Assembly: GCF_000176135.1 (NCBI RefSeq)
Contig: NZ_ACZN01000017.1
Location: 744,001 to 808,000, forward strand
Origin: Vibrio coralliilyticus ATCC BAA-450
Lineage (GTDB): Bacteria > Pseudomonadota > Gammaproteobacteria > Enterobacterales > Vibrionaceae
DNA length: 64,000 bases
Reading direction: 5' to 3'
Part shown: piece by piece, positions 42,074 to 54,000 of the stretch
Layout: each line of letters starts with the position of its first letter
How positions within the stretch are numbered: position 1 is the stretch's first letter
Program-made: the position numbers and the translations under genes
Notes under the pieces: model-generated
The model's database searches: none
What the model was told of the DNA's origin: nothing
What the model saw: the letters and a program-made list of their open reading frames with translations, nothing else

Positions 42074-45000
42074 ATGGACAACAATCACTTATATGACAAT
42101 TGTGACCCGATTGCGGTCATCGGAATGGCGTGTCGGTTCCCCAAAGCTCCAAACATAGACGCTTTTTGGCACAACCTGACTAATGGTCTTTCTGGTCAAT
42201 CTTTCTTCAGTGCTCAAGAGTTACAAGCAGCGGGGGTCGATGCCAACGTTTGTCAGAGAGAGCACTTTGTTCCAAGCGGAGCCGTTATTGATAAACCCGA
42301 GTACTTCGATGCCGCTCTTTTCGGCTATTCGCCTGCTGAGGCAACCTCTATCGATCCACAGCAACGCCTTTTCTTACAAAATGTATGGCACGCGCTAGAA
42401 CACGCAGGTTATGCCCCAACGCAAGCGCCATCAAGAACGGGCGTCTTCGGCGCAGTAAGAACCAGTACCTACCCTTCCTTTGAAGCATTCGATGTCACTC
42501 AGGTTGGGCAAGTAAAAGGGCTACAGGCGTTATTAGGCAATGACAAAGATTATCTCGCGACCCGAGTCGCACATAAATTCAACTTCACGGGCCCGGCTTT
42601 TACTGTTCAAACCGCCTGCTCCAGCTCATTGGTTGCAGCGCACCTTGCTTGTGAAAGTCTAAGGTCTGGTGAGTGCGATATGGCTATCGCGGGTGGCGTA
42701 GCTGTATCGTTCCCACAAATTTCAGGTTATGAATATCAGCCTGGCATGATTTTCTCGCCTGATGGCTTATGCCGCCCCTTTGATCAACAGGCCAACGGTA
42801 CTTTTGGTGGACATGGCGTTGGCAGTGTCGTATTGAAGCGACTAGATGATGCCATTGAAGCCGGTGATAACATCCTCGCAGTTCTGCGTGGCAGTGCCAT
42901 CAACAATGATGGCCAGGATAAAGTTGGCTTCACCGCCCCATCAGTGAATGGCCAATCTCAGGTTCTGGCAGATGCACTTCACCTCGCAGACGTCCAACCC
43001 GATGAAGTGGAGATGATTGAGACTCACGGAACCGGTACCAAACTCGGCGACCCTATCGAAGTCACCGCCATTAAAAATGCGTACTCACGCAGTTCTGGCG
43101 CGCCAGTATGCCACTTGGGTTCAGTCAAAAGTGGACTTGGACATTTAGATACCGCAGCGGGTATTGCCTCACTGATTAAAACAGTATTGTCGGTATCACG
43201 AAAAAAGATCCCAATGTCATTGAATATTGCCCAACCCAATCCTGAACTTCGCTTAGATGGTTCCGGCTTTGACTTGGCAACACAAACACTGGACTGGCGG
43301 AATTCCATCCGTACCGCCGCTGTCTCTTCATTTGGCATCGGAGGCACTAACTGTCATATGCTGGTGCAATCTTCGCCAGAGCAAAACAATACTTTTCAGC
43401 CACTCACAGCAGAGAACACAGATATTCCCCTGCTCCTATCTGCCAATTCTCCTAAGTCTCTTCGTGAAATCGCTCGTCGTTACTCCGAGCACTTGGAGCA
43501 ACACCCTAATTCTGCCGACGTTGCTTACTCAACCTTGCGCTCTCGTTCATTAGATTTGCCGCATCGATTGGCCATCATTAATACCACTCAAGCAGAATCG
43601 GCACTCCGTGCATTTGCTGAATCCGGCGAAGCGTCCCATCAGGTGCGAACAGGCCATGTCCAGTCGCGCACTAAGCTGGCATGGACATTTACAGGGCAAG
43701 GCAGTCAGTTTGCAGGGATGGGTGAAACTTGGTACCAAACCAGTGAGGCTTTCCGACACAGTATCGATCTCAGCCAGTCCTACACAAAAGGCAAGCTTGA
43801 AGCACCTCTGACTGAGATCATGTTTGGCTCAGGCACACACCTGCTTTCTCGCACCGATGGCGCTCAGGTAGCAATTGTCGCCTTTGAGCTGGCGTTAGCG
43901 GCTCACTGGCAGTCGAGGGGAATCACTCCAGACGTTGTTTTAGGCCACTCTGTCGGTGAGATCTCAGCGTGCGTCATTGCGGGATATTTGAGCCACCAAC
44001 AGGCAATTGAGCTGGTCATCGAACGCGGCCAGCGAATGCATCAATGTACTCAAAATCAAGACGGCGCCATGCTCGCGGCTTTCGCGCCATTTGGACAGCT
44101 GAACACCATCCCATCTCTGGCGGAACTGGATCGAGCGGCCCATAACGGTGCTGCACATTGGGTCTATTCGGGAGATATTGAGAAGGTTGAACAGGCGAGT
44201 AAAGAACTCGACGCTGCCGACATTCCATATCGTCAATTAGAGGTCCCTTGCGCTGCACATTCAAGGCATCTCGATTCGATGTTGTCGTCCTACGCCAACT
44301 TCACTGAACACCTGACTCCGACTCAAGGAAAAATTTCGCTGATTTCAGGCGTAACAGGCCAAGTTATCCGCTCAATGAGCGAACTTAACGCCGACTATTG
44401 GACACGTCATGTTCGAGAATCGGTTCAGTTTCAACCAGCCATCGAGCAGGCGCTTGCATTAGATTGTCATGCTTTTATGGAAATCGGCCCTAAGCCTCAC
44501 CTTACGTCCATTGGCCGTCGTGAAACCTGGACTTCAGCGTCGTTCTGGCTCCACGCTGACGATAAGAATGTTTTGAGCGAACTCTTTACACTCGGCGTAG
44601 ATGCCCCTTGGAAGGACGTCTTCGACAATGTCGGAAGACTATGTGAATTGCCTCTATATGTCTTTGACGAACAAAGATACTGGGTCGATTCTCACAAAGA
44701 CAACAAACAGCAGCCATTAATCAGTCCAGAAACCGTCACGACATACCCTCTGGAACCGTTAACACTGCGCTGCGCAATCATAAAAGACTTCCTGAAAACC
44801 TGCACCAAACGCGACTCCTTCAGCCTTATCGAAATTATTCGAGGCGGAAGAATACTTCCTCGCCATCGACATCATATCAAGGCGCTATTAGATCTCTTGG
44901 TGACACAAGGGTACTACCACAAACAAGACAAGCAGTGGGTGCCGTCTGAATCCATACTGCCAAGTGCCAACGTTATTGCTCAACACTGGTTGTCCGACAC

Positions 45001-48000
45001 AGGTAATCAGGACTTGGTCAGTGTCCAGCATTCCTGTACACACCTGTTAGCTTTAGGGCAAGCCCTACCAGAATTAATGCGCCAGCTCGACCATGCAGAA
45101 AGTCTGCGCAAGCAATTGGCACCATTGCTGGATGACGACAGTTCAGCGCCAGTCAGCCCATGCCATGATGCAGAGGTAACTTGGCAAAACACGCACTCAA
45201 GCCTCATCTATCAAGACTGGTCAACAGTGGCTGAACACTCTGATTTACGTGCGGCCATTCACCACCAATGTTCACAGTTCCTGCCAAGCGGTTTCAAAGA
45301 TAGCGATCTATCGGTGTCGTCTAAATATGGGCTCAAAGATGTGTCGAGAGTCGCCATCAACCGACTAAGCAAAATGTGGGGACAAGATGTTTATGACTTG
45401 CGAGCACAAGCCCCTAAAGGGCACTGGGAATGGCTTGCCCGATTTGAGCCTCAGGCAAGCAAAAAAGATGACCCAGCGGAGCTGCTCCCTTCACCACACA
45501 ATCGTTATCACTGGCAAGCTAGTCCTGTTGAAGCAAACCAACAGCTCAATCCGATCACCGCTGAACAAGTGGCATCGGCATTCAATCTACGAGGAACAAT
45601 CCATAAGACGGCAACAGATCAGGGCATACTTGCCTTACCTTCGACGTCATTATCAGAAGCGGTCACACAGCTTGCTCAACTCTTAGGCAATAGCCCTGAT
45701 AACTTGTGGATACTGACTTGTGGTGCAATGAAAGTCGCTACTAACGACATCACAGAGCCTAATGCAACTGCCTTGTTGTCTCTGATACGCGTTGCGCGTG
45801 CAGAATATCCCAACAAACGCTTTTTCGTTCTGGATACACCAGATAGTTGCGCGGAAGAAGTTGCACAAGCACTAGCTCATGCACCATTTTCTTCGGCTGG
45901 CGATCTTGCCTATCGAGATAATCAATATTGGGCCTATCAACTTGAGCATGCACCAACCAATGGCGACTCAATTCCGGCGTCTTGGTTCAATGCCGATGGC
46001 AGTCATCTCGTGACGGGTGCGATGGGGGGAATTGGCCGCTTAGTAATTCGTTGGCTGGCCTCTTCCGGAGTCAAGCATGTCATAGCGATTGGCCGCAACC
46101 AGCACTCAGACTGGTCAGAATTTTGTGCCCAAATGGCTAACTTCGGCTGTCACATCGAAACACATTTGGTCGATTTAACCGTGAGTGGAGAGCTGGCTAA
46201 CCTTCTCAACCAGCTGACTGATAGGCGGGTTGTGGCAGGCGCCATTCATGCCGCTGGTAATCCTCATCATGGTCTGATCGACCAGTGGGATTCACTGACG
46301 GCAGAACAGGTAATCCGAGTAAAAACCGAGACCTTCGAAACACTTTATCATTGGTTAGAGGCTCGACAGGCGGGTTACCTGATCGGCTTTTCTTCAGTCG
46401 CCACTCTCGGCGCTCCGGCACAAGGGCTGTACGCTGTCGCCAATGCATTTCTTGACGGTTTTGCTCAGTCTCATCATGCCGATGGACACTGTCGTGTCAT
46501 GAGTCTGGCTTGGGGGGCATGGGATCACATCGGCATGACCCGCGACGCTGCACTGGTCGCCAAGCTTAGCCAGGAAGGAATGCATACGCTGTCTCCAGCC
46601 GAGGGCCTTTGGCACCTAAGTCAAAGCTTATTAATGGGGAGCGAGCATGCCTTTGCCATGAATATAAGCTCAAATTCCGCTCAATTTGCCAAATATTTTA
46701 CGATGGATTCACAAGGGACAACCGTTTCTGCTTGTGCAGCTTTAGCCGTTGAGACGGTAGCGACAAACTCGTGGCTTCAGGATCGGGTGCGATACCAATT
46801 AGGCTTGGCTGAAAATTACCTGCTGGAACCTCAACAGGACCTTATGCAGCTAGGTATGGACTCGTTACAATTCCTGGAGCTCAATGCTGCGATACAGAAG
46901 CAATTTAACGTTAAGCTAACGGCTGAAGAGGCGTATCAGGCAATGACTATCCAGGGGCTGGAAGCATTAATTGATACCAAAAGTCATGACGCAGTGCCTC
47001 AGCAGTCCCTGCCTTTTGTAATCGAACCGGATCAGCAGCATCTGCCGTTCCCACTGACTCCCATCCAGCATGCCTACTGGGTAGGCCGCGAGTCTTGGGT
47101 CCCTTATGGGGGGATCGCATGTAACGTCGTTTTTGAGTGGGATCTATCACACTCTCAGTTTGATATTCAGCGGCTAGAAACGGCGTGGAATGCGCTGATA
47201 CAGCGCCACGATATGTTGAGAATGTCCGTCTTACCCACTGGTGAACAAGTCATCTTAAAAGACGTTCCCAATTACACATTCTCCACTCAGAACCTATCTC
47301 GTTTAGATGACAACGCCAAAACACAGGCATTAGCAGAAACTCGTCAGACAATGAGCCAGCAAGTCCGTCCTGCAACTCAGTGGCCTTTGTTTGATGTGCG
47401 TATCAGCAACCTTACTGAACACCAATATCGACTTCATATGAATCTTGATTTGCTTCAGTTTGATGTCCAGAGTTTCAAAATCATGATGGATGATCTAAAT
47501 CGCGCTTACCACGGCGAAGATCTGCCTCCACTTTCCCTTTCTTTCCGGGACTATGTGGTTCATGAACAGGCGTTAAAAAGCCAGCCCGACTGGCAGACTT
47601 CCTGGAATTACTGGATGGAGCTGATTCCATCAATACCTAAAGCGCCTCAGCTACCACTAGGTAATGTGGCTGATTCGTACAAGCCCGAATTTGTGACTCG
47701 AAAAGGCAGCTTACCAAAAGCCCAGTGGTCGAATCTGAAATCACACTGGCAACAAGCCGGTATCACACCGTCTGCAGGCTTACTGACGTTATTCTCTCAC
47801 ATATTAGCCAAGTGGTCAGAATCCCTTGCTTTTACGCTGAATATGACCTTCTTCAACAGACAGCCGTTTCATCAGGATGTACAAGACTTAATTGGTGATT
47901 TCACATCTGTTCTATTGATGGATTTTGATTGGTCTCAAGATCTGAACCTGAAAGATCAATTTTCTCGCACTCAGGAAACGCTTTGGACCCGTCTGAGTCA

Positions 48001-51000
48001 CAGCCAAGTCAATGGCGTTGAAGTGATGCGAGAGCTAGCAAAATACCGCAAAGCCGAAAAGCACATGACGGAGCAGGAAGCATCGCTCCCTATGACACCC
48101 GTCGTGTTTACTAGCATGTTGGGTATGTCGATGGACGGAATGGACATCGAAAAAGCAATGACACACTTGCTCGGCGATCCAGTTTATGTACTCAGCCAAA
48201 CACCGCAAGTCTGGCTGGATCACCAAATCATGGAGGTTGATGGCGAACTAAAGTATCACTGGTACTGCATGGATGGCGTGATCGCATCAGATGTTCTGGA
48301 TGAAATGTTCACGCTGTACGGTCAGTGGCTGTGTCAAATGGCAGAGGCGCCAACTGAATTCGAACGTACAAATCTAGTATCGAAATCAAAACCAGCATCG
48401 AAATCAGAACCAACATCATACGCAGCGACACTTCCTGAGATTAGCTCAGCGGTCGAAAATGAAGTGACCAGTGCTTGGTCATACTTAGAACATAAGGCAC
48501 TCACCGGACTGTGGGCGACCCTGCATCAACATCAGTTGTTTAACAAGCGGAACCAACTGTTCAGCTACTCTGAGATCTTACAAACACTGCGCGCCGCACC
48601 AAAGCATCATAAGTTAGTTCAACTATGGCTGGATCAATTAGTAAGGGAAGGCTTACTCCATGTATACAATGGCCTCTATCAATGGCAAGGGGATGAGCCC
48701 GTTGTGCCAGAGTGTGAATTACCACAGAGCGACTGGTGTCAGCGTTTATCTCAATATCTCGACGAGTCCCTTCAAGCACACCACGAGTTATTGAGTGACC
48801 AAAAATCCGCACTGGAGATCTTATTCAAAGATAACCAGATCACTGATGCGCTATACAGAACTAATCCTTCTCTAAGGATACTCAACCAAAGCGCTGCCAA
48901 TCTCATTTCGGCTCTGGGAGAGGAAAAAGGAGCGCCACTAAAAATCCTAGAAGTGGGGGCAGGTACAGCAGCAACGTCTACTGCTGTTCTTAGCAATGCA
49001 GCCCGATACATTGAGCACTATCGCTTCACTGACGTATCGCATGCTTTTTTGAACGAGGCGAGGCAGTCTTTAGCACAATACAACCAAGTTGATTTTGGAT
49101 GGTTAGACATCAACCTCGATATCGAACCAGAAATGCAGGTAACAGGCGGTTACGACGTCATCATTGCAGTCAACGTTCTTCATGATGCAACGGACCTACC
49201 TGATACGCTTGAACGACTTAAAGGCATACTTGCGACCAATGGACATATACTGCTGATCGAAGCCACCGATCAATTCAGCCCGATGCAGCTCGCCACTGTT
49301 GGGTTTATCGAAGGGATCAACGCCTTTACCGATTTCCGTCAACATACAGGCAGCGCTATGCTCAACGCCAGTGACTGGCAGCGAGTACTTGGCGAGCAAG
49401 GTTTCATCACCGAATGTCGTTTCCCGGACTCTGAGCAATCAGTGTTGCGCCAACATTTGCTCTTAGCACGAACGACACAGAGTAAATCACCAGCGGAAAA
49501 ACCTTCTGCTTACCCGTCCTACGATGAAAACGAAACACAAAAGGTGGTCGTAGAACCTCAGGCTACGCCAATACAAGATGTGCTCATGTCACGCATCGCT
49601 CAAATATGGACATTGTTACTCGGGCAGGAAGTGACTCCGCAGACAGACTTCTTCCAGTGCGGTGGCGACAGTTTAATGGCCACTAAGATGATTGTGGAAA
49701 TCAACAAACAGGAGATCGCTCACGCTAGCTTGCAGCAGATATTTGAACAACCAACGCTCGAACAATTCGTTCAGGCGCTGGACAGCACGTTCGCTCCGCA
49801 AGCGAGCAATGAGCCACCCGAGCCTAACCCTGAAGAACAGAAGGTTCAGCAAATCTGGCAGGCACTCCTTAGCCAGGACATCACTTCGGAGACAGACTTT
49901 TTCCAGTGTGGTGGCGACAGTCTGATGGCGACCAAACTGGTCGTTCAACTGCAACAGGCGGGATTTGCAGCGGTGACGCTGCAGCATATCTTTGAGCAGC
50001 CAGTCTTCGCTCAATTCTGTGAGCATTTATTCAAGCCGGATGCTGAAGCAACGGTCAATGCACCGAAAGCTAATCGGGACTACCCATTGACTCCGTTGCA
50101 GAACGCGTATTGGCTGGGGGAGAGCAGCCTATTCTCTTTAGGTCAGGGAATTGCGCACTTTTACGCTGAGTTAGAAATTAAAGATCTGAACCGCTCAAAA
50201 CTTGTCGACGCATGGAATACACTGATAAATCACCATGACCAGTTGCGTGGAGAAATCCATGAAGGGCATTACTGCATTCTTCAAGAAGTGCCCCATTATG
50301 AGCCTCACTATGTTGATCTGACACAGAGCGCTGAGTCGGACAAAGCACAATATTTAACCGAAGCACGATCTCGCATTGCCGCGCAAGGGGTAGCGACGGA
50401 TTGCTGGCCTTTGTTCGACCTCAGCATTGTGAAAACAGATCAAGACACTCACCTGCTTCACCTTGTGGTTGATTTGGTCGTGGCAGACGGGAGAAGCCTC
50501 AACCTGCTATTCCAGCAGTGGCAACACTTATACGACAACCCATCAGTGGCTCTCGACAAACCCTTAATGACCATCGCTCAGTATCTGGAAAACAAAGCAG
50601 AACAAAGTACCAATGGTTCGAAACAAGCCGCTCGCCAATACTGGAACGATCGCTTGCCGACTATGCCGGATGCTCCTGCACTTCCCTTAGCGGATTCAAG
50701 AGGTGACAGTTTGGATCAACGCGTGCTGACGCACCGTGTATCTGCACAAAACTGGAACCTGCTTCAGCGTCAGGCGTTTGGTCACAATGTGTTACCTTCT
50801 ATGGCAATGCTAACAACGTTCTGCCTCGTGTTGCGTCGTTGGAGTGATACAAACCACTTTTCGTTAAATGTCTTGCACAGCAATAGACCCGCTAACGAAC
50901 CTGATTTAGCCAATTTGGTGGGGAATCTATCGACGACATCCATGCTGGAAGTAGACATCAGTGAGGAACCAGCCTTACTTGCTCTTATCCAGCAAGTTCA

Positions 51001-54000
51001 ACAGCAAATGTCAGACGATCTTGCCCATGCCGAGTTTGACGGTCAGGACGTCTTAACCGAAAAGAACAGGCTCAATCGTAACTTCAGCGCTGGTATGCCA
51101 GTGGTCTTTAACGATACCGTATCGGTAGGCCAGCAGAGCTCTATGACTATGGGAACGCTTCGCGATTTCGGAGCGCAAACGCCGCATGTTTACTTAGATG
51201 CGATGTTAATTTCCTCACCTTGCGGCGGCATAGACATCAAATGGACCGTACAACACGATCACCTCAAGTCAGGCGTCTTCGAGGCTATGTTCCATGCCTA
51301 TATCAAGGCTGTAGAATCGCTGACGAGCAGCAACTGGCATGATGTACTGACTCTGAGCTTATCCGACAATCAATGGGGGCATCAGCCAAACACTCAACCT
51401 AACCTCATCGAAGAGCCAAGCGGTTCAAGACCTCAGACCTTACTGGAAATGATCAAGCAGGGCACCGAGGCATATCCGGAAAGAATCGCAATTCAACAAG
51501 GTGAACTCTTCCTAACGTATCAAGACGTTTGGAATGCAGCGAGTGTACTCGCGGCAGACATTGCGGCCAAAGACGATGATGCACCTTTGGTCGCCATTGT
51601 GATGAACAAAAGTTGGGAACAAGTAGTTGCAGTGATAGGAATCTTGATGGCTGGTAAAGCTTACCTGCCTATAGACGCCGACTATCCTCAAGCAAGAATC
51701 CATGCATTGCTTAATCAGGGACAAGTCACAACCGTTGTTGCTCAACAGGCGTTAACAGACGCTCTGGAACCTTATCGTGTCCTCACCCCATCAATCAGCC
51801 ACACGGAAAACAACACATTCAAACCTAAGGCGCTCAAACCATCTGATCTAGCCTATGTAATCTTTACGTCCGGCTCTACCGGGCAGCCCAAAGGCGTGAT
51901 GATGGATCATCAAGCGGTGATCAATACGCTTGTGGACGTAGAAAATCGTCTCACTCTCAATAGTGACGACAAAGTACTGGCAATCTCCGCGCTCAATTTT
52001 GATCTGTCGGTGTTTGATCTGTTCTCAACCCTTCACTGCGGGGCTTGCCTTGTGATACCTGAGGTATCACCAGCCAAAGATCCTGATGCCCTAATTCAAC
52101 TAGCCGAAAGCGCACAGGTCACAATCTGGAATAGTGTTCCGGCGTTTGCTCAGCTATTAGCCGATGGGCTGGCAGCGCAATCTTCAGTGCTTCCATCATT
52201 GCGTCATATTATGATGAGTGGTGACTGGATTCCTGTGTCCCTGCCTGAACAGCTGAATACCCTTGCACCCAACGCTAAGCTACTCAGTCTGGGCGGTGCG
52301 ACAGAAGCAGCCATTTGGTCAATTGCCTATCCCATCGAAGGGAGTCACTCGGATCGCACTAGTATCCCTTATGGGCAGGCGCTAACTAATCAAGCCTTTT
52401 TCGTCCTAGACAGAGAACTCAAGCCCTGCCCTAACTGGGTTTCTGGTGAACTTTATATCGGTGGTGCTGGCTTATCACTTGGCTATTGGCAAGACGAAGC
52501 GAAAACGCAGGCCGCGTTCATCATCCATCCAGAATCCGGCGAAAGATTGTATAAAACCGGCGATCTGGGGCGCTACCAAGACGATGGCAACATCGAATTC
52601 TTAGGCCGGAACGATCATCAGGTCAAAATAAACGGTTACCGGATTGAACTTGGTGAGGTGGAACATACGTTGCGCCAGTGCCCGAATGGAGGGTTGAAAG
52701 ATCGCCTGCAAAACGTAATCGTTCAGCCTGTCGCGATTGAAGGTGTAGGTGCGAGATTAGTTGCATATATCGTCAGTACACAGCACAAGTCTCAAGACGC
52801 GGCACATTTACTCGACTACACGAGAAATAATCTGCCCACTTATATGTGCCCGGTGCAAATAGTCTCGCTTGACGCTATTCCCCTGACATCTAATGGAAAA
52901 GTAGATCGTAAAGCTCTGCCGACTCCGGACGTTGAGATCAACGCGAATTCGCGCCCTCCAATGACGGAGACAGAAGAACAGATTGCAAAGATATGGCGTG
53001 ACTGTCTGCAGCAACCTTCCATTCCAGCCAATCAAAGCTTCTTCGATCTGGGAGGAAATTCCCTAGCTGCTGTGCGGGTCATAAGTCGAATCAACACACA
53101 GTTAGCAAGCCAGCTTACCGCTGGGCACTTGCAGTCTCATGACACCATCGAGCGATTGGCGTCGCTGATCGATCATCAGACAACGGATGAGTGCTCTAAG
53201 CCTGTGTTACTCAACCCTGCCAATGAGGCACACCCAGCTCTGTTTATCGTACATCCGATTGGTGGACACCTACTCAGTTACCAGCCTCTAGCCCAGCGAT
53301 TAGAGCACGTTTCGTTATACGGATTGGCTTACCCAAACACGGGATCCGAGCACGATGAGTTGGGCGTGAAACAACTCGCACAGCACTATCTAAACCAAAT
53401 CCAAAAGATTCAACCACATGGACCCTATCGTCTGGCGGGCTGGTCATTTGGTGGCATCGTCGCTTATGAGATGGCGCATCAGTTGATAGAGAAAAAGCTG
53501 GAGGTTGAAGAGTGCATCTTAATCGACAGTTACAAGCCAACCCCTCGAAAAGAGGTGATGTCTGATGAAGAAGTACGTCGTCATTTTTATGCTGATGTTA
53601 TAGGCCGTTTCCCGCAGCTTACACAGGCCGAGGCGCCAGATCTATCAACCGACGACACACTCTGTGCACATCTTTCTTCAGCGTTTGGCCATATCACAGC
53701 AATTGAGGATGTAACGACAGATAGCGTGCAGCGATTACTTGATGTTTATCGCCGAAATCTGTCCGCCATGTTGTCGTATGTCGTGCCTGAACTCACCTCT
53801 GTGAACACAACCCTGATTGCCGCAGGGCAGAATAACCATCTCGATTTCATGAGTTATCAAGATCCTGACATTGCGCGCTGCCCTCATCATGGCTGGAAAG
53901 ATGTGTGTGACCTTACCGTTCATGAGCTGAATGGCGATCACTATACCTTGCTGCAAGAGCCTAACGTGAGTGAGTTGGCCAATACGCTTGCTTCTTTACT

